From positions 6,972-70,971 of the forward strand of contig JBGCGC010000030.1 of assembly GCA_045110475.1 (NCBI GenBank): a DNA stretch of 64,000 nucleotides, given 5' to 3'. Both the position numbers and the translations under genes were made by a program. The stretch is from Granulosicoccus sp045110475 (GTDB lineage: Bacteria; Pseudomonadota; Gammaproteobacteria; Granulosicoccales; Granulosicoccaceae). A model generated the notes under the pieces. It saw only the letters and a program-made list of their open reading frames with translations, was not told where the DNA came from and did no database searches. The first letter of the stretch is position 1, and the number at the start of each line of letters is the position of its first letter. Of this stretch, positions 17,153-26,453 are shown piece by piece.

Positions 17153-17782
17153 ATGGCATTCGAACTCTGGGTAGCGTTTGTTATTGCATCGTGCGTGTTG
17201 TTAATTATTCCGGGGCCCACCATTCTGACGGTAGTCAGCTACTCAGTGGCGCATGGTCGACGCGCCAATGTACCACTGGTTGCGGCTGTTGCATTAGGTG
17301 ACTCAACGGCGCTGGTGCTTTCGCTGGCAGGGCTTGGCGCTGTGGTGTCAACCTCTGCCTGGTTATTTATGCTCATTAAATGGGCAGGGGGTCTGTACCT
17401 GATCTATCTCGGCATCAAACTCATCAGGTCTGGCGCGACCGCTCTGACAACAGAGACGGCTAAACCGCTTGAGTCACGTTGGCGCCTGTTTGCCAATACC
17501 TGGCTGGTAACAGCGCTCAACCCCAAGGGAATCATATTTTTTATAGCATTCCTGCCGCAATTCATTGATCCCGCGTCGTCAGTCACATCGCAGTTGTGGA
17601 TTCTGTCCCTAAGCTTTGTCGTTCTCGCCACTCTCAATGCAACGCTTTACGCGGTCTTTGCAGCCAATGCCCGGCGCTTACTCGCCTCACCTGGAGCACA
17701 AAAACGATTTAATATCGGCGGCGGAGGTTTGTTGACGATCGCAGGTGGGTGGGCTCTGACAGCCAGGCAATTACCCGCGTGA
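17153..17782 (+). CDS. LysE/RhtB-family amino acid exporter
   Basis: 209 residues, the usual length for the family, with about six membrane helices. The diagnostic IIPGPTILTVVSYSVAHG follows the first helix and YLIYLGIKLIRSG and NTWLVTALNPKGIIFFIAFLPQF are present. Such proteins export amino acids or homoserine lactone-like compounds. ATG 17153 is supported by GGAG in the preceding 20 bases; a longer frame from 17114 runs back into the ggt terminator. The stop codon and last three residues lie within a dispersed repeat shared with 10239-10260, so the extreme C-terminus may have been created by that repeat. Confidence 0.9.
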   Translation: MAFELWVAFVIASCVLLIIPGPTILTVVSYSVAHGRRANVPLVAAVALGDSTALVLSLAGLGAVVSTSAWLFMLIKWAGGLYLIYLGIKLIRSGATALTTETAKPLESRWRLFANTWLVTALNPKGIIFFIAFLPQFIDPASSVTSQLWILSLSFVVLATLNATLYAVFAANARRLLASPGAQKRFNIGGGGLLTIAGGWALTARQLPA

Positions 17783-17796
17783 CCCACTAGCCTGGC
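17762..17796. repeat. Dispersed repeat arm within a stem-loop between convergent genes
   Basis: The 22 bases 17769-17790 are identical to one arm of the palindromic repeat at 10239-10260. They are enclosed by GCCAGGC (17762-17768) and GCCTGGC (17790-17796), which can pair. Stop codons of both the LysE gene and the opposing GpsA-like gene are inside the element, so it may act as a bidirectional 3' end structure. Confidence 0.7.
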
Positions 17797-18863
17797 AGCA
17801 TCTCGAAATCAAAAACAAACGGTTTATCATGCTCAATACAATTGAGGATGGCATCGGTGAGGGGAAGCTCAGTGGCCTTGAGTGTACCGTTAGCACAGCC
17901 AGCTCTGAAGCCACTGAGAAGGCGCTTGCCCGTATCGACACCTTCGACGGTGATACCAGCCATGCTGGCGTCGAGCACCTGACTTAGTGTGTCACCTTTG
18001 CCAAGGAAAGTTCCCAATCGACTGTTCCTGCCACCCCCGACCGTGACATGCAAATCCCCCATGCCGGCAAGATCAAAGGCGACGTTATTAATGGCTGTGT
18101 GACTGGCAGGGGAAGGATTGTCAGAAGCTTCGCTGATCCACTGGCTCAGAAAAAACAATTCACGCACGGCTTGGTTGTACAACGCCGCCACTGGATTCTT
18201 GGCGTGACTGCTGGCAAGCGGATAGGCACTCAACATAGCGCTGACACCGATACACAAGAAATTTTTGAGCGCAGCACATGCCTCTACCGCTACGATGTTG
18301 GCGTGCGTAGCAATGCGATAGAAGTGTGTCTGAAACTGTTCACGCATTTGTCGGGCATGCGATTCCTCGCGGCAAGCAAATGTTACCCGCGTTGGGTAGC
18401 CCAGAGCCAATTCGCGAGCTATGCAGGGACCGCCGATTCCCACGATCTGCTTATGAGCCAGACCTGTTGAACCGACCAGCGTATCGGCATAGGTAAGGGG
18501 TGGTGATCCTGGTGTTGCAGCTTCCACAAGTCCTTTGGTGACTAATGCAAGTGTGGCGGGTTTGGCCTCCTGTTTGACGAGATAGTCAGTTGCCCAGTCT
18601 ATACCTGCACTGCTGACACCAATGACGATAATGTCAGCACTCTGTACCGTCTCTTTTTTAAGGTCGGTGAGATACATGGCGTTGATGTTATCGGGCATCT
18701 GGACATCGAGTGTCGGGTGATGCCGGTTGTACTGGATGGATGCAATGAGCTTGTCGTCAAGTGGTGAGCCCACCAGAGTGACGTGGTTATTGCTGAGGCT
18801 GGCGGGTGGTATGGTCAGTGCACTGCCCATCACACCAGCACCCAGTATTACGATGTTAGCCAT
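17787..18863 (-). CDS. NAD(P)-dependent glycerol-3-phosphate dehydrogenase family (GpsA-like paralogue)
   Basis: 358 residues. The N-terminal dinucleotide motif (VILGAGVMGSAL), the catalytic lysine region (EACAALKNFLCIGVSAM), AGMGDLHVTVGGG and the NSR substrate-binding triad (GGRNSRLG) are all kept, so it is likely an active oxidoreductase. It is clearly different from the canonical gpsA at 38.7 kb. It is the last gene of the second polyol operon, 36 bases after the ATPase gene, so it probably oxidises a phosphorylated polyol made by the FGGY kinase rather than serving phospholipid synthesis (inference). Confidence 0.85.
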   Translation of the reverse strand: MANIVILGAGVMGSALTIPPASLSNNHVTLVGSPLDDKLIASIQYNRHHPTLDVQMPDNINAMYLTDLKKETVQSADIIVIGVSSAGIDWATDYLVKQEAKPATLALVTKGLVEAATPGSPPLTYADTLVGSTGLAHKQIVGIGGPCIARELALGYPTRVTFACREESHARQMREQFQTHFYRIATHANIVAVEACAALKNFLCIGVSAMLSAYPLASSHAKNPVAALYNQAVRELFFLSQWISEASDNPSPASHTAINNVAFDLAGMGDLHVTVGGGRNSRLGTFLGKGDTLSQVLDASMAGITVEGVDTGKRLLSGFRAGCANGTLKATELPLTDAILNCIEHDKPFVFDFEMLPG

Positions 18864-18899
18864 GTGAAGATCCTTTTGTAGTCTTGCTATTGCATAAAA

Positions 18900-19964
18900 C
18901 TAATTGATGCGCATTTCAGAGTTGGCATCAAACAAATGAATCTTTTGCCGGTCTATATGAAACCGCACTTCGTCGTTTTTCCTGCAACTCAGTCGTGTTG
19001 GTGATACCGCGCGTATCCTGTGTCCTGAAAACAACATGTGAACGTGAGTCTCCGCCCCCGTGTACTCCACAAATTCCACTGTTCCGGTGTAGTCACCCTC
19101 AGAGTCTATCTTTATATCCAATGGTCTTATCCCGACGGTGAGGGGGGTGCCGGCTTGTGCCGAACAGGCAGTGTCCAGAGAAAGGGCCTGATCACCAATG
19201 TCCAGCTGCGTAGCCGAACTTGTTTTTACGTTTGCCGGTATGAAATTGATAGCAGGTGATCCGATGAAGTCGGCGACAAAGGTATTCGCTGGATGATCAT
19301 AAACCTCTTCCGGGCTGCCCATCTGCTCTATCATACCGTGGCGCATGACGACGATTTCGTCAGCCATGGTCATGGCTTCTATTTGATCGTGCGTGACATA
19401 GATGGTTGTTGTTTTCAGGCTATCGTGAATCCGCCTGATCTCGTAGCGCATCTGGGCACGCAGTTTGGCGTCAAGGTTGGATAGTGGCTCGTCGAACAAG
19501 AATACTTTCGGGTGACGGACCAGCGCCCGGCCCATGGCTACCCGTTGCCGTTGTCCACCCGACAAGGCCTTGGGATATCGGTCAAGGTAGTCCCCCAGAT
19601 CAAGGATATCAGCCGCCTCCCGCACGCGTTCTTCTATAACGGATTTGGGCTCTTTGCGAACCTGCAAACTGAAGGCTATATTGTCATACACGCTCATTTG
19701 CGGGTACAGTGCGTAGCTCTGGAATACCATGGCGATGTCCCTGTCGCGTGGATGTACGTTGTTGATGCGATTACCCGTAAAGAGGATGTCGCCGCCGGTG
19801 ACGCTCTCCAGACCTGCTGTCATTCTCAATAGCGTCGTTTTGCCACAACCTGAGGGTCCGAGTAACACCACAAATTTTCCCTCATCAATCGAGAATGACA
19901 CGTTTTCCATCACAGGAACGTTGCCGTACTTTTTCTTGATGTTCTTGTAGTCGACAGCGTGCAT
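18900..19964 (-). CDS. ABC transporter ATP-binding protein, MalK/UgpC type
   Basis: 354 residues with fully canonical motifs: Walker A LLGPSGCGKTTLLR, signature ALSGGQRQRVAMGRALV, Walker B VFLFDEPLSNLDAKLR, switch VTHDQIEAMTM, and a C-terminal TOBE region with GIRPLDIK. It energises the CUT1 transporter encoded at 24.6-26.5 kb. It is separated from those permeases by the binding-protein, kinase and dehydrogenase genes but read in the same direction with short gaps. A single canonical ATPase (homodimer) contrasts with the two-ATPase design of the first locus. Confidence 0.94.
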   Translation of the reverse strand: MHAVDYKNIKKKYGNVPVMENVSFSIDEGKFVVLLGPSGCGKTTLLRMTAGLESVTGGDILFTGNRINNVHPRDRDIAMVFQSYALYPQMSVYDNIAFSLQVRKEPKSVIEERVREAADILDLGDYLDRYPKALSGGQRQRVAMGRALVRHPKVFLFDEPLSNLDAKLRAQMRYEIRRIHDSLKTTTIYVTHDQIEAMTMADEIVVMRHGMIEQMGSPEEVYDHPANTFVADFIGSPAINFIPANVKTSSATQLDIGDQALSLDTACSAQAGTPLTVGIRPLDIKIDSEGDYTGTVEFVEYTGAETHVHMLFSGHRIRAVSPTRLSCRKNDEVRFHIDRQKIHLFDANSEMRIN

Positions 19965-20041
19965 GTGGGCAAGTATTCCTTGATGTGTCTACGGACGAGC
20001 GTAAAGAGGGTGGTCGGTGTTGGTTGATTTTCAGATACGCG

Positions 20042-21355
20042 TTACACCGGCAGGGTCTGTACAAAGCTATCAAGGCCCGTACTGTCGTCAACCAGATCAA
20101 GCATGCTGTATCTGTCCCGAATAAATCGAGCGCCTTTTACAGCGTCTTTGTAGAAGTCGGTATCCAGCCCCAGATCGCTGGCCCGCGTCTGGCATCCGGC
20201 GGCTGCCATGGCCGTATGAAGTTTCTCATACGGTAGCAAGCACTTGAGCAGCGGTGTTCGAAGCTCATCCCAACCCGTTTGCAGTCTTTGGTTCAACGCT
20301 TCGCATTGCTCTGGGTTCAGGGCTTTTCTGCGCGTTTGTTCCAGCATATTGTCAGACATCTGCTTGTCGAATGAGTCGCGCATCCATTGCTCTGGAATAC
20401 GGGTTGGTTGAAGTACGGGTGGTGCAGCGCTGTTCAGTATCCGGTTTTGTAGTTGCGATAGGGTCACGGTTGCAACACCGACCTGTTCTCCATGCGAGGT
20501 TCCGGGATGTTTGTTACCAGCGAACATGTCAATGTAGTGCGAGATCATGTGTTCTGCCATGCTGCCGCTATGCGTGGTTCCGGTAAAACGCGTGCCCAAT
20601 CCCATGATGGCTGATATCCGTGTGAGCATACCCAGTGCATCAAGATCGCCGCTCCTCATCCGATCTGCATTGGCGATCATGTCCGCTTCATCATAGGCTA
20701 GCAGTGTGTAGGGTGTTTCAGAGTACGGTGTATCAAATAACAGATGAGACAGCAGCCAGTCTACCTGTGAGGTTGTACGACAAATGACATCAGCGAAAGC
20801 TGCCGAGATAAGCCGGGGAGGGCATTTGGCCAGAACCGATAGATCAAAATAGATACCTTGTGCGCCCTTGCAGGTTATCGATCGCTTGAAACCACCCGAT
20901 GACACTGAGGCTGTAGCCGTCGTGTAGGCGTTCATTGGTGATGTGGCAAATACCGAATACGGCTTGTCGTCCAGAAAACTGGCGTATTTGACGGTATCAG
21001 ACACTGTGCCAGAGCCTACGGCAATGCGTACATCGCACTTGTCGGTAACCTCACGTATGTGAGCAACACCCTCGTCAGAGCAAACTGGTGTCTTCCAGAT
21101 GTACTCGTCAACGGTAAAGCCATCTGATTTCAGGGCCTTGTAGACACGTGAGCCAATGGCTCCATGGGTGTACTCATCAGATATAATGGTAATTGATCTG
21201 CCACTGTGCTGTCTGGCGACAAGCTCTGCCTCCGCACCATCAAGCGAATCACGGATAACAATATCCTTGATGCCGATATCGTACTGTTTTCCGGTATCAG
21301 GCTCTCGCCATGTGCCAGCTACCAGTTCCGAAAGGACGCCGCTATAGTCGCTCAT
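20042..21355 (-). CDS. Iron-containing alcohol dehydrogenase-like, AraM/glycerol-1-phosphate dehydrogenase family
   Basis: 437 residues. The segments VGSGTVSDTVKYASF, SPMNAYTTATASV, PPRLISAAFADVICRTTS and the histidine motifs (TTHSGSMAEHMISHYIDM and GTSHGEQVGVAT) match the AraM/EgsA family, which interconverts glycerol-1-phosphate and dihydroxyacetone phosphate or related polyol phosphates with NAD(P)H and a divalent metal. The start overlaps the FGGY kinase stop by four bases (ATGA). With that kinase and the GpsA-like gene it forms a dehydrogenase pair acting on phosphorylated polyols; the true substrate is not readable from sequence. Confidence 0.85.
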   Translation of the reverse strand: MSDYSGVLSELVAGTWREPDTGKQYDIGIKDIVIRDSLDGAEAELVARQHSGRSITIISDEYTHGAIGSRVYKALKSDGFTVDEYIWKTPVCSDEGVAHIREVTDKCDVRIAVGSGTVSDTVKYASFLDDKPYSVFATSPMNAYTTATASVSSGGFKRSITCKGAQGIYFDLSVLAKCPPRLISAAFADVICRTTSQVDWLLSHLLFDTPYSETPYTLLAYDEADMIANADRMRSGDLDALGMLTRISAIMGLGTRFTGTTHSGSMAEHMISHYIDMFAGNKHPGTSHGEQVGVATVTLSQLQNRILNSAAPPVLQPTRIPEQWMRDSFDKQMSDNMLEQTRRKALNPEQCEALNQRLQTGWDELRTPLLKCLLPYEKLHTAMAAAGCQTRASDLGLDTDFYKDAVKGARFIRDRYSMLDLVDDSTGLDSFVQTLPV

Positions 21356-22923
21356 TGAATACCTGATTCCGAACTTGCTGAAAACGCCATGAGTTCGTGG
21401 TTTATCTCGCGAGTGGATTGATAGATTTTTCGATAAATCCCTAATAGCGCCTGATAGCGCTGGTGATTAATCGGATCTGGTTCAATCACACTCGTCTCCC
21501 CACTCATTGCATTGGCGGCTTCGGTGATAGTGTCGTACCACCCAGTGCCGTAAGCTGCAATCATGCCCGCGCCAAGTGCTGATGCTTCCAGCGTGGTACT
21601 GATATGCACGGGTTTGCCACACGCATCAGCCAGCATGTGAGTCCACAGCTTGCTATTGGCGCCACCACCTATGGCAACCAGATGACTGATGGTTTGCCCT
21701 GCTGCCGCTTCCATGTCCTGGGTTCGCATTGCCTGGTCGAGGGTGATGCCTTCGAGTAGTGCTCGATAGATATGCGCAGGGGAATGGCTCGCACCAAGAC
21801 CCATAATGATGCCCCGTGCTGAAGAATCCCAGTGTGGGTCCATGGAGCCACCAAAATAGGGTTGCACCAGCAGGCCTTCAGCACCGATGGGAAGCGCAGA
21901 TGCTGCATGCTCCAGCTTGTCAAAATCGGTTTGAGTTGCCTTGCCGTGTGCAACAAACTGATCGACAAACCAATTGATAAGAAATGCGCCCGATCGCAAG
22001 CAATTCTCCAGAATATAGCCCTCGCCCTGTGCGGCCAGTTCTGTACGCCAGGCATCGTTGTAACGGTATTCCTTGCTCCAGATACCCGACACCACAGCGG
22101 TACCCAGATTGATATATGCCCGATCAGGCACCGTACAGTTAACCCCCAGGCCCGCGCATTGTCCATCGCCGCCGGCGGCAAACACAGGTGTCAGTTGAGG
22201 CAAGTTCAACAGGTTTGCTACCTCATCAGTCAGGGTGCCCAGTCGTGTACCCGGCGGATGTATGCTGGACAATCTGCTGTCATCCAAGTCAAGGGCATTC
22301 ATCAGTTCTCTTGACCACTCATGCTTCACCATATCGACAATGCCCATAGGGTCGGCGCTGATCCAGCCTGTCCGGTATTCGCCACCGCACAACTGTTTCA
22401 CCAGATAGCTTTGTACATCCACAAACTTCGCGGTTCGTTGATAGATGTCGGGTTGTTGCTCTCGCAGCCAGGCAAAGGTGTACAGGCATGATGTTGTATC
22501 AGGTCGTCTACCGGTGATGGCATGGATACGATCAGAACCAAACGAAGATGCAAAGGTTTTTACCTGTTCTCGACTACGCTCGTCCAGCCAGAGGATTGCC
22601 GGGCGTGTGTCCTGATCGTCTTCATCCAGAAAGGCTAGTGTCTCTCGCTGGTTGGATATTGCCAGCCCCTTAACGCTTGCGCCGTCTATCTGCGCGGTGC
22701 ATTGAGCAATGGCGTTAACGGCTGCTTGCCACCAATGCCCGGATTGCTGTTCGTAGAAGTCCAGCTGCGGGTTGGCCATGGGAATATCGGCCCGGCCTTC
22801 GGCAATTGCTTTGCCTTCACGGTTCCAGGCTATCGCCTTGGTACTCTGCGTAGAGCTGTCCAGACCAATGACAAGTTCTTCAGACAATAGTTGGTACTCC
22901 TGCCGGGTAGGCGTGATATCCAT
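21352..22923 (-). CDS. FGGY-family carbohydrate kinase, xylulokinase-like
   Basis: 523 residues. It has the N-terminal phosphate loop (VIGLDSSTQSTKAIAW), SNQRETLAFLDEDD, PAILWLDERS, a central FAAGGDGQCAGLGVN with the catalytic Asp, NLGTAVVSG and a C-terminal VAIGGGANSKLWTHMLADA. FGGY kinases phosphorylate sugars or sugar alcohols; this one most resembles xylulokinases but the attached dehydrogenases suggest a polyol or ketose of the same size. It overlaps the AraM-like gene and lies 69 bases downstream of the binding-protein gene, separated from it by a strong hairpin. The first 15 residues precede the domain and a later start cannot be excluded. Confidence 0.88.
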   Translation of the reverse strand: MDITPTRQEYQLLSEELVIGLDSSTQSTKAIAWNREGKAIAEGRADIPMANPQLDFYEQQSGHWWQAAVNAIAQCTAQIDGASVKGLAISNQRETLAFLDEDDQDTRPAILWLDERSREQVKTFASSFGSDRIHAITGRRPDTTSCLYTFAWLREQQPDIYQRTAKFVDVQSYLVKQLCGGEYRTGWISADPMGIVDMVKHEWSRELMNALDLDDSRLSSIHPPGTRLGTLTDEVANLLNLPQLTPVFAAGGDGQCAGLGVNCTVPDRAYINLGTAVVSGIWSKEYRYNDAWRTELAAQGEGYILENCLRSGAFLINWFVDQFVAHGKATQTDFDKLEHAASALPIGAEGLLVQPYFGGSMDPHWDSSARGIIMGLGASHSPAHIYRALLEGITLDQAMRTQDMEAAAGQTISHLVAIGGGANSKLWTHMLADACGKPVHISTTLEASALGAGMIAAYGTGWYDTITEAANAMSGETSVIEPDPINHQRYQALLGIYRKIYQSTREINHELMAFSASSESGIQ

Positions 22924-22953
22924 TTAAAGTGACCGGACGTTCTTTGGCTTCTG

Positions 22954-22980
22954 CCCGACACAGCATGATGCTGTGTCGGG
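22954..22980. terminator. Perfect stem-loop between binding-protein and kinase genes
   Basis: CCCGACACAGC pairs with GCTGTGTCGGG around a five-base loop, giving an uninterrupted 11-base GC-rich stem. No U-tract follows on the transcribed strand. It sits just after the stop codon of the solute-binding protein gene, suggesting 3' end protection or partial attenuation that raises binding-protein mRNA above the downstream enzymes. Confidence 0.65.
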
Positions 22981-22992
22981 TAAGACCGGGGT

Positions 22993-24501
22993 TCAGCCTG
23001 CGACGATATCGTCAACCTTCTTGGCAATAACATCCATGACCTCTTTCGGAGAGTCATAGTCACCCGCGAAGTATTTGCCAAGCTCAACCGGAATGGTGTC
23101 ATTGGACAGTTCTGCCCATTCAGGCAAGTCAGGTTCCGAACCCATGTGATTGGCAATGGTATCGCGCACCACATCCAGGTGACGAGTGGTTCCCGCACCA
23201 ACACGGTTGTTGGCTTTGACGCGCTCATCTTCATAAACACTGGCACGCGTGGGTCCCGTTCCACCACCGAGTGTCGTGATGTAGACCTGTGTATCGAATG
23301 AGGTCGCCCATTGGGCAAACAGCCAGGCTGCATCCTGGTTCTTCGAGTACTTGGACACTGCCAGAGATGATCCGCCCTGATGACCGACACCGGGGATTTC
23401 GCCGAAGCCTGTATCTGCGCGCAGTGGAGCTGCGGGCGCAGGTGGCACTGCCGCTTCCATCAGGCCAGAGACCTTGGAGGCTTCCGGATCATCCCACCAT
23501 GGGAAAAACTCGCCCCAGCTGAGTGCTTGTCCAGCGATACCTTGCAGCACGGATTGTCCCTGTCCATCCCACGTCCAGGTAGTTACACCCTCGGGCATAT
23601 TTTCTTTTAACTTGTTCCAGTACTCCATGGCAACAAGGCCGGCTTCGTCGTTACCAGAGAACTTGCCATCGCCATTGAAAATCGAACCACCATGCGCCCA
23701 TAACCAGCAAGTCCAGTCGCATTCGAGTGAGTAGTGGCCGGATTTCATTTGTCCGGTTGTGCCATATATCTCTGGTCCCTTGGCTTGTTGTATGGCTACG
23801 GCGTTGGACAGGAACTGCTCCATTGTCGTTGGAACACTAAGGCCGAGTTCCTCGTAGATGTCCTTGCGGTACATCGTGATGAATATGGGAATGTCATAAG
23901 GTACGCCAACCATGATGTCGTCATACATGGAAATGCCATCCACTAACGCAGGGAGAAAATCATCCATGTTGTAGTCAGGCATAGCCAGATTGCTGTCTGC
24001 GGCATATTTTTCGCGCGGATCAACAACATCGCCCGAGAAGCTGGCCATCCAGCTTTGATCTATGTAGTAGAGATCGTAGGTACCCAGACCGGACGCCACA
24101 TCCAGCGTGAGTTTTTGCAGCACCTGCTCCAGTGGCAGCACTTCTATCTCTACCTTGATACCCGTTGCCTGCTCAAAGAACGGTTTGAGTGATGAGTTGA
24201 TGGCATTGGAGGGTGGCGTTGACTCGGTAGCCAGACGGATGGTCTGCCCGGCGAATTGCTTGCCAACATCGGCCAGCCACTTCATCATGTCTGCGTCAGG
24301 CGTAATTTCCTGAGCCTGAGCCTGAGAGATGAAGCCGCCACGTGGCCCGCTGGGGATCATGCTGCTGGCGCCCAGTGCGCCTACACCAAGTCCCAGTTTT
24401 GCTGCAGTTCGCATGAACGTGCGTCGATCTATCTTGCCCTTTACAAACTGGTCAGTTACCGACGCCAGATAGCGCTTGCGGTTGTTGTGATTGAATCTCA
24501 T
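22993..24501 (-). CDS. ABC transporter solute-binding protein, Tat-type signal
   Basis: 502 residues from ATG 24501 (AGGAG about 12 bases upstream; the longer frame starts at TTG 24546). The N-terminal region contains a twin-arginine motif (KIDRRTFMRTAAKLGLGVGALG) and an AQAQ-type cleavage site. The mature part is a typical family-1 sugar-binding protein (QTIRLATESTPPSNAI, YDLYYIDQSWMASFSGDV, WLFAQWATSFDTQVY). It delivers substrate to the two permeases encoded just upstream. Both polyol binding proteins in this window use Tat signals, suggesting cofactor- or folding-dependent export. Ligand unknown, probably a polyol. Confidence 0.92.
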   Translation of the reverse strand: MRFNHNNRKRYLASVTDQFVKGKIDRRTFMRTAAKLGLGVGALGASSMIPSGPRGGFISQAQAQEITPDADMMKWLADVGKQFAGQTIRLATESTPPSNAINSSLKPFFEQATGIKVEIEVLPLEQVLQKLTLDVASGLGTYDLYYIDQSWMASFSGDVVDPREKYAADSNLAMPDYNMDDFLPALVDGISMYDDIMVGVPYDIPIFITMYRKDIYEELGLSVPTTMEQFLSNAVAIQQAKGPEIYGTTGQMKSGHYSLECDWTCWLWAHGGSIFNGDGKFSGNDEAGLVAMEYWNKLKENMPEGVTTWTWDGQGQSVLQGIAGQALSWGEFFPWWDDPEASKVSGLMEAAVPPAPAAPLRADTGFGEIPGVGHQGGSSLAVSKYSKNQDAAWLFAQWATSFDTQVYITTLGGGTGPTRASVYEDERVKANNRVGAGTTRHLDVVRDTIANHMGSEPDLPEWAELSNDTIPVELGKYFAGDYDSPKEVMDVIAKKVDDIVAG

Positions 24502-24610
24502 TGTCTTGGTGCTCTCCTGATCAAGTTTCCTGCCGTTGAATGACAAGTTGTGGATATGGCGGCTTGTGGTCGCAGGTAGCCGCTTCTTTTGTCGTGGAGG
24601 TAACCGTGGG

Positions 24611-25489
24611 CTATTGCTTCAACGACCCCATGGTCAGACCTCTTACCAGATTTTTTTGAACCATCAAGATAAAAATGAATGCAGGCACCATGGCGCCAAC
24701 GCCCAATGCGGCCATGTTGCCCCACGCGGTACCTGTCGATGTGACGAAGGTCGATGACACCACAGGCACGGTCTTGAGACCAGTCTGTGTCAGCGTCAGC
24801 ACAAACAGAAATTCGGTCCAGCTAAAAATGAAGCAAAGTACCGCTGTGGCTGCGACTCCACCGATGGCCATGGGGGCGACGATTTTCCTGAAAATCAACC
24901 AGCGGGAGGCACCGTCGATTAATGCTGCCTCATCAATTTCACTGGGAATATCATCAAAGAAGCTCTTGAGCAGCAGGACGGCCAGTGGCAGATTCATCAA
25001 CGCATGGATAAGAATAATGCCGGTGTAGGTATCCAGCAATCCAAACTGTTTGTAGATGAAGAACATCGGAATGGCAATGGCGACCGGTGGCATCATGCGC
25101 GTGGACAGGATCCAGAATACAAAATGGTGCTGACCTGCAAAGCGCATACGGGACAGGGCATAGGAGGCAAACGTGGCAACAACGATGGTAAGAATTGTGC
25201 TGCCCACAGCGACGATAATGCTGTCAAGAAGCCGTGGCATCATGTAAAAATTGCCACCCCCGGCCAACTGACTGGATCCACCATCGTATCCGAGGGAAAT
25301 ACCGAATACCTCTTGAAACGATTTACCACTAAAGGTCCAGTCAAAAATCAACGGTGGTATTTCGAATATCTCGCGCTCGACGCGAAAGGCAATGGTGAAC
25401 CAGTAGTAGATGGGAAACGCGAACACAGCAACCACCGACCAGGCTAGTAGTGCTCGCAGGATACGTCTTGAAGGGCTTGCCTGAATCAT
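24611..25489 (-). CDS. CUT1-type ABC transporter permease (MalG-like)
   Basis: 292 residues with six membrane helices. A classical EAA loop is visible (EIDEAALIDGASRWLIFRKIVAPMA), the contact site for the ATPase. It pairs with the MalF-type permease encoded 10 bases upstream and lies 109 bases before the binding-protein start. The channel imports the substrate of the second polyol operon. Confidence 0.93.
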   Translation of the reverse strand: MIQASPSRRILRALLAWSVVAVFAFPIYYWFTIAFRVEREIFEIPPLIFDWTFSGKSFQEVFGISLGYDGGSSQLAGGGNFYMMPRLLDSIIVAVGSTILTIVVATFASYALSRMRFAGQHHFVFWILSTRMMPPVAIAIPMFFIYKQFGLLDTYTGIILIHALMNLPLAVLLLKSFFDDIPSEIDEAALIDGASRWLIFRKIVAPMAIGGVAATAVLCFIFSWTEFLFVLTLTQTGLKTVPVVSSTFVTSTGTAWGNMAALGVGAMVPAFIFILMVQKNLVRGLTMGSLKQ

Positions 25490-25499
25490 GGGTATGGAT

Positions 25500-26453
25500 T
25501 TACCAGCGAAGCTTTGTCAGTGCTACAAACACGTTGGCAACGATAAGAATAACGAACAGGGAAAAAAGGCTTATCGTGGCACCGTAGCCCCAGTTCAGAA
25601 AGCTGAATGTCTGTTGCCATGCGTACAAACTGAGGGTGTAGGTTGAGGTGCCCGGACCGCCAGAGGTCATTACGTACACGTAGTCAAACGTGCGAAACAG
25701 ATCGATCCCGCGAATGAGAACGGCAATGGCGATGACCTTGCCAAGCATCGGTAAGGTTAGCCTGCGAAAAATCTGCCAGTTTGATGCACCATCAATAAGC
25801 GCTGATTCGAAGGGCTCTGTAGGCATTGCGCGCAGACCGGCAAGGAAGATCAGCACCATGAAAGGCGTCCATTGCCAGATATCGGCAATCATGACGCCGA
25901 AAAGCGCTGTCGATGCTGTTCCGAGTATGGGGGCGGTACCCAGCACCCCCAGTTGTTGCAAGGCATAGGTAAAGACACCAAACTGAGCGTCTTCCAGCAA
26001 CAGAAACATCATGCCGGTGATCGCGGGCGGTATAACGAGCGTCAACGTTAGTACACCGCGCAGGAAGCCGAAGCCCGGGTCGTCGGAATCGAGTAACAAG
26101 GCAATACCCAACCCCAGAACCAACTGGACAATCAGGCAAAATGCCATGTAGGCAAGTGTTGTCAGCAGTGCACCCCACAAGCGTGTATCGGCGAACAGTT
26201 TCTCCCAGTTGGCTGTTCCGACGTATTCCAGTGCCCGTTTGCGTGGCACGAACTCATGGAAGCTCAGCCAGATGTTATAGAAGAAGGGGAATAGTGCGAA
26301 GACCACCAGCAGAGCAAGTAAGGGTGCAAGCCATGGCAAGGCATGATCCGAGAGCATGAAGCGAGGCGCTGTCAGCACAGCGGGCGATACATGCGCTGCA
26401 GACTTTACGACGTCAGGATCTTTTGTTGCCTCAGCCCTGGAGCCCATGCTCAT
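25500..26453 (-). CDS. CUT1-type ABC transporter permease (MalF-like)
   Basis: 317 residues. A roughly 40-residue cytoplasmic N-terminus precedes the first helix (PWLAPLLALLVVFALFPFF). The EAA loop reads PFESALIDGASNWQIFRRLTLPML. It is the first gene of the leftward second polyol operon, so its 5' region (26454-26650) must hold the promoter and likely the operator for the divergent SorC regulator. ATG codons at 26453 and 26447 are both possible. Confidence 0.92.
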   Translation of the reverse strand: MSMGSRAEATKDPDVVKSAAHVSPAVLTAPRFMLSDHALPWLAPLLALLVVFALFPFFYNIWLSFHEFVPRKRALEYVGTANWEKLFADTRLWGALLTTLAYMAFCLIVQLVLGLGIALLLDSDDPGFGFLRGVLTLTLVIPPAITGMMFLLLEDAQFGVFTYALQQLGVLGTAPILGTASTALFGVMIADIWQWTPFMVLIFLAGLRAMPTEPFESALIDGASNWQIFRRLTLPMLGKVIAIAVLIRGIDLFRTFDYVYVMTSGGPGTSTYTLSLYAWQQTFSFLNWGYGATISLFSLFVILIVANVFVALTKLRW

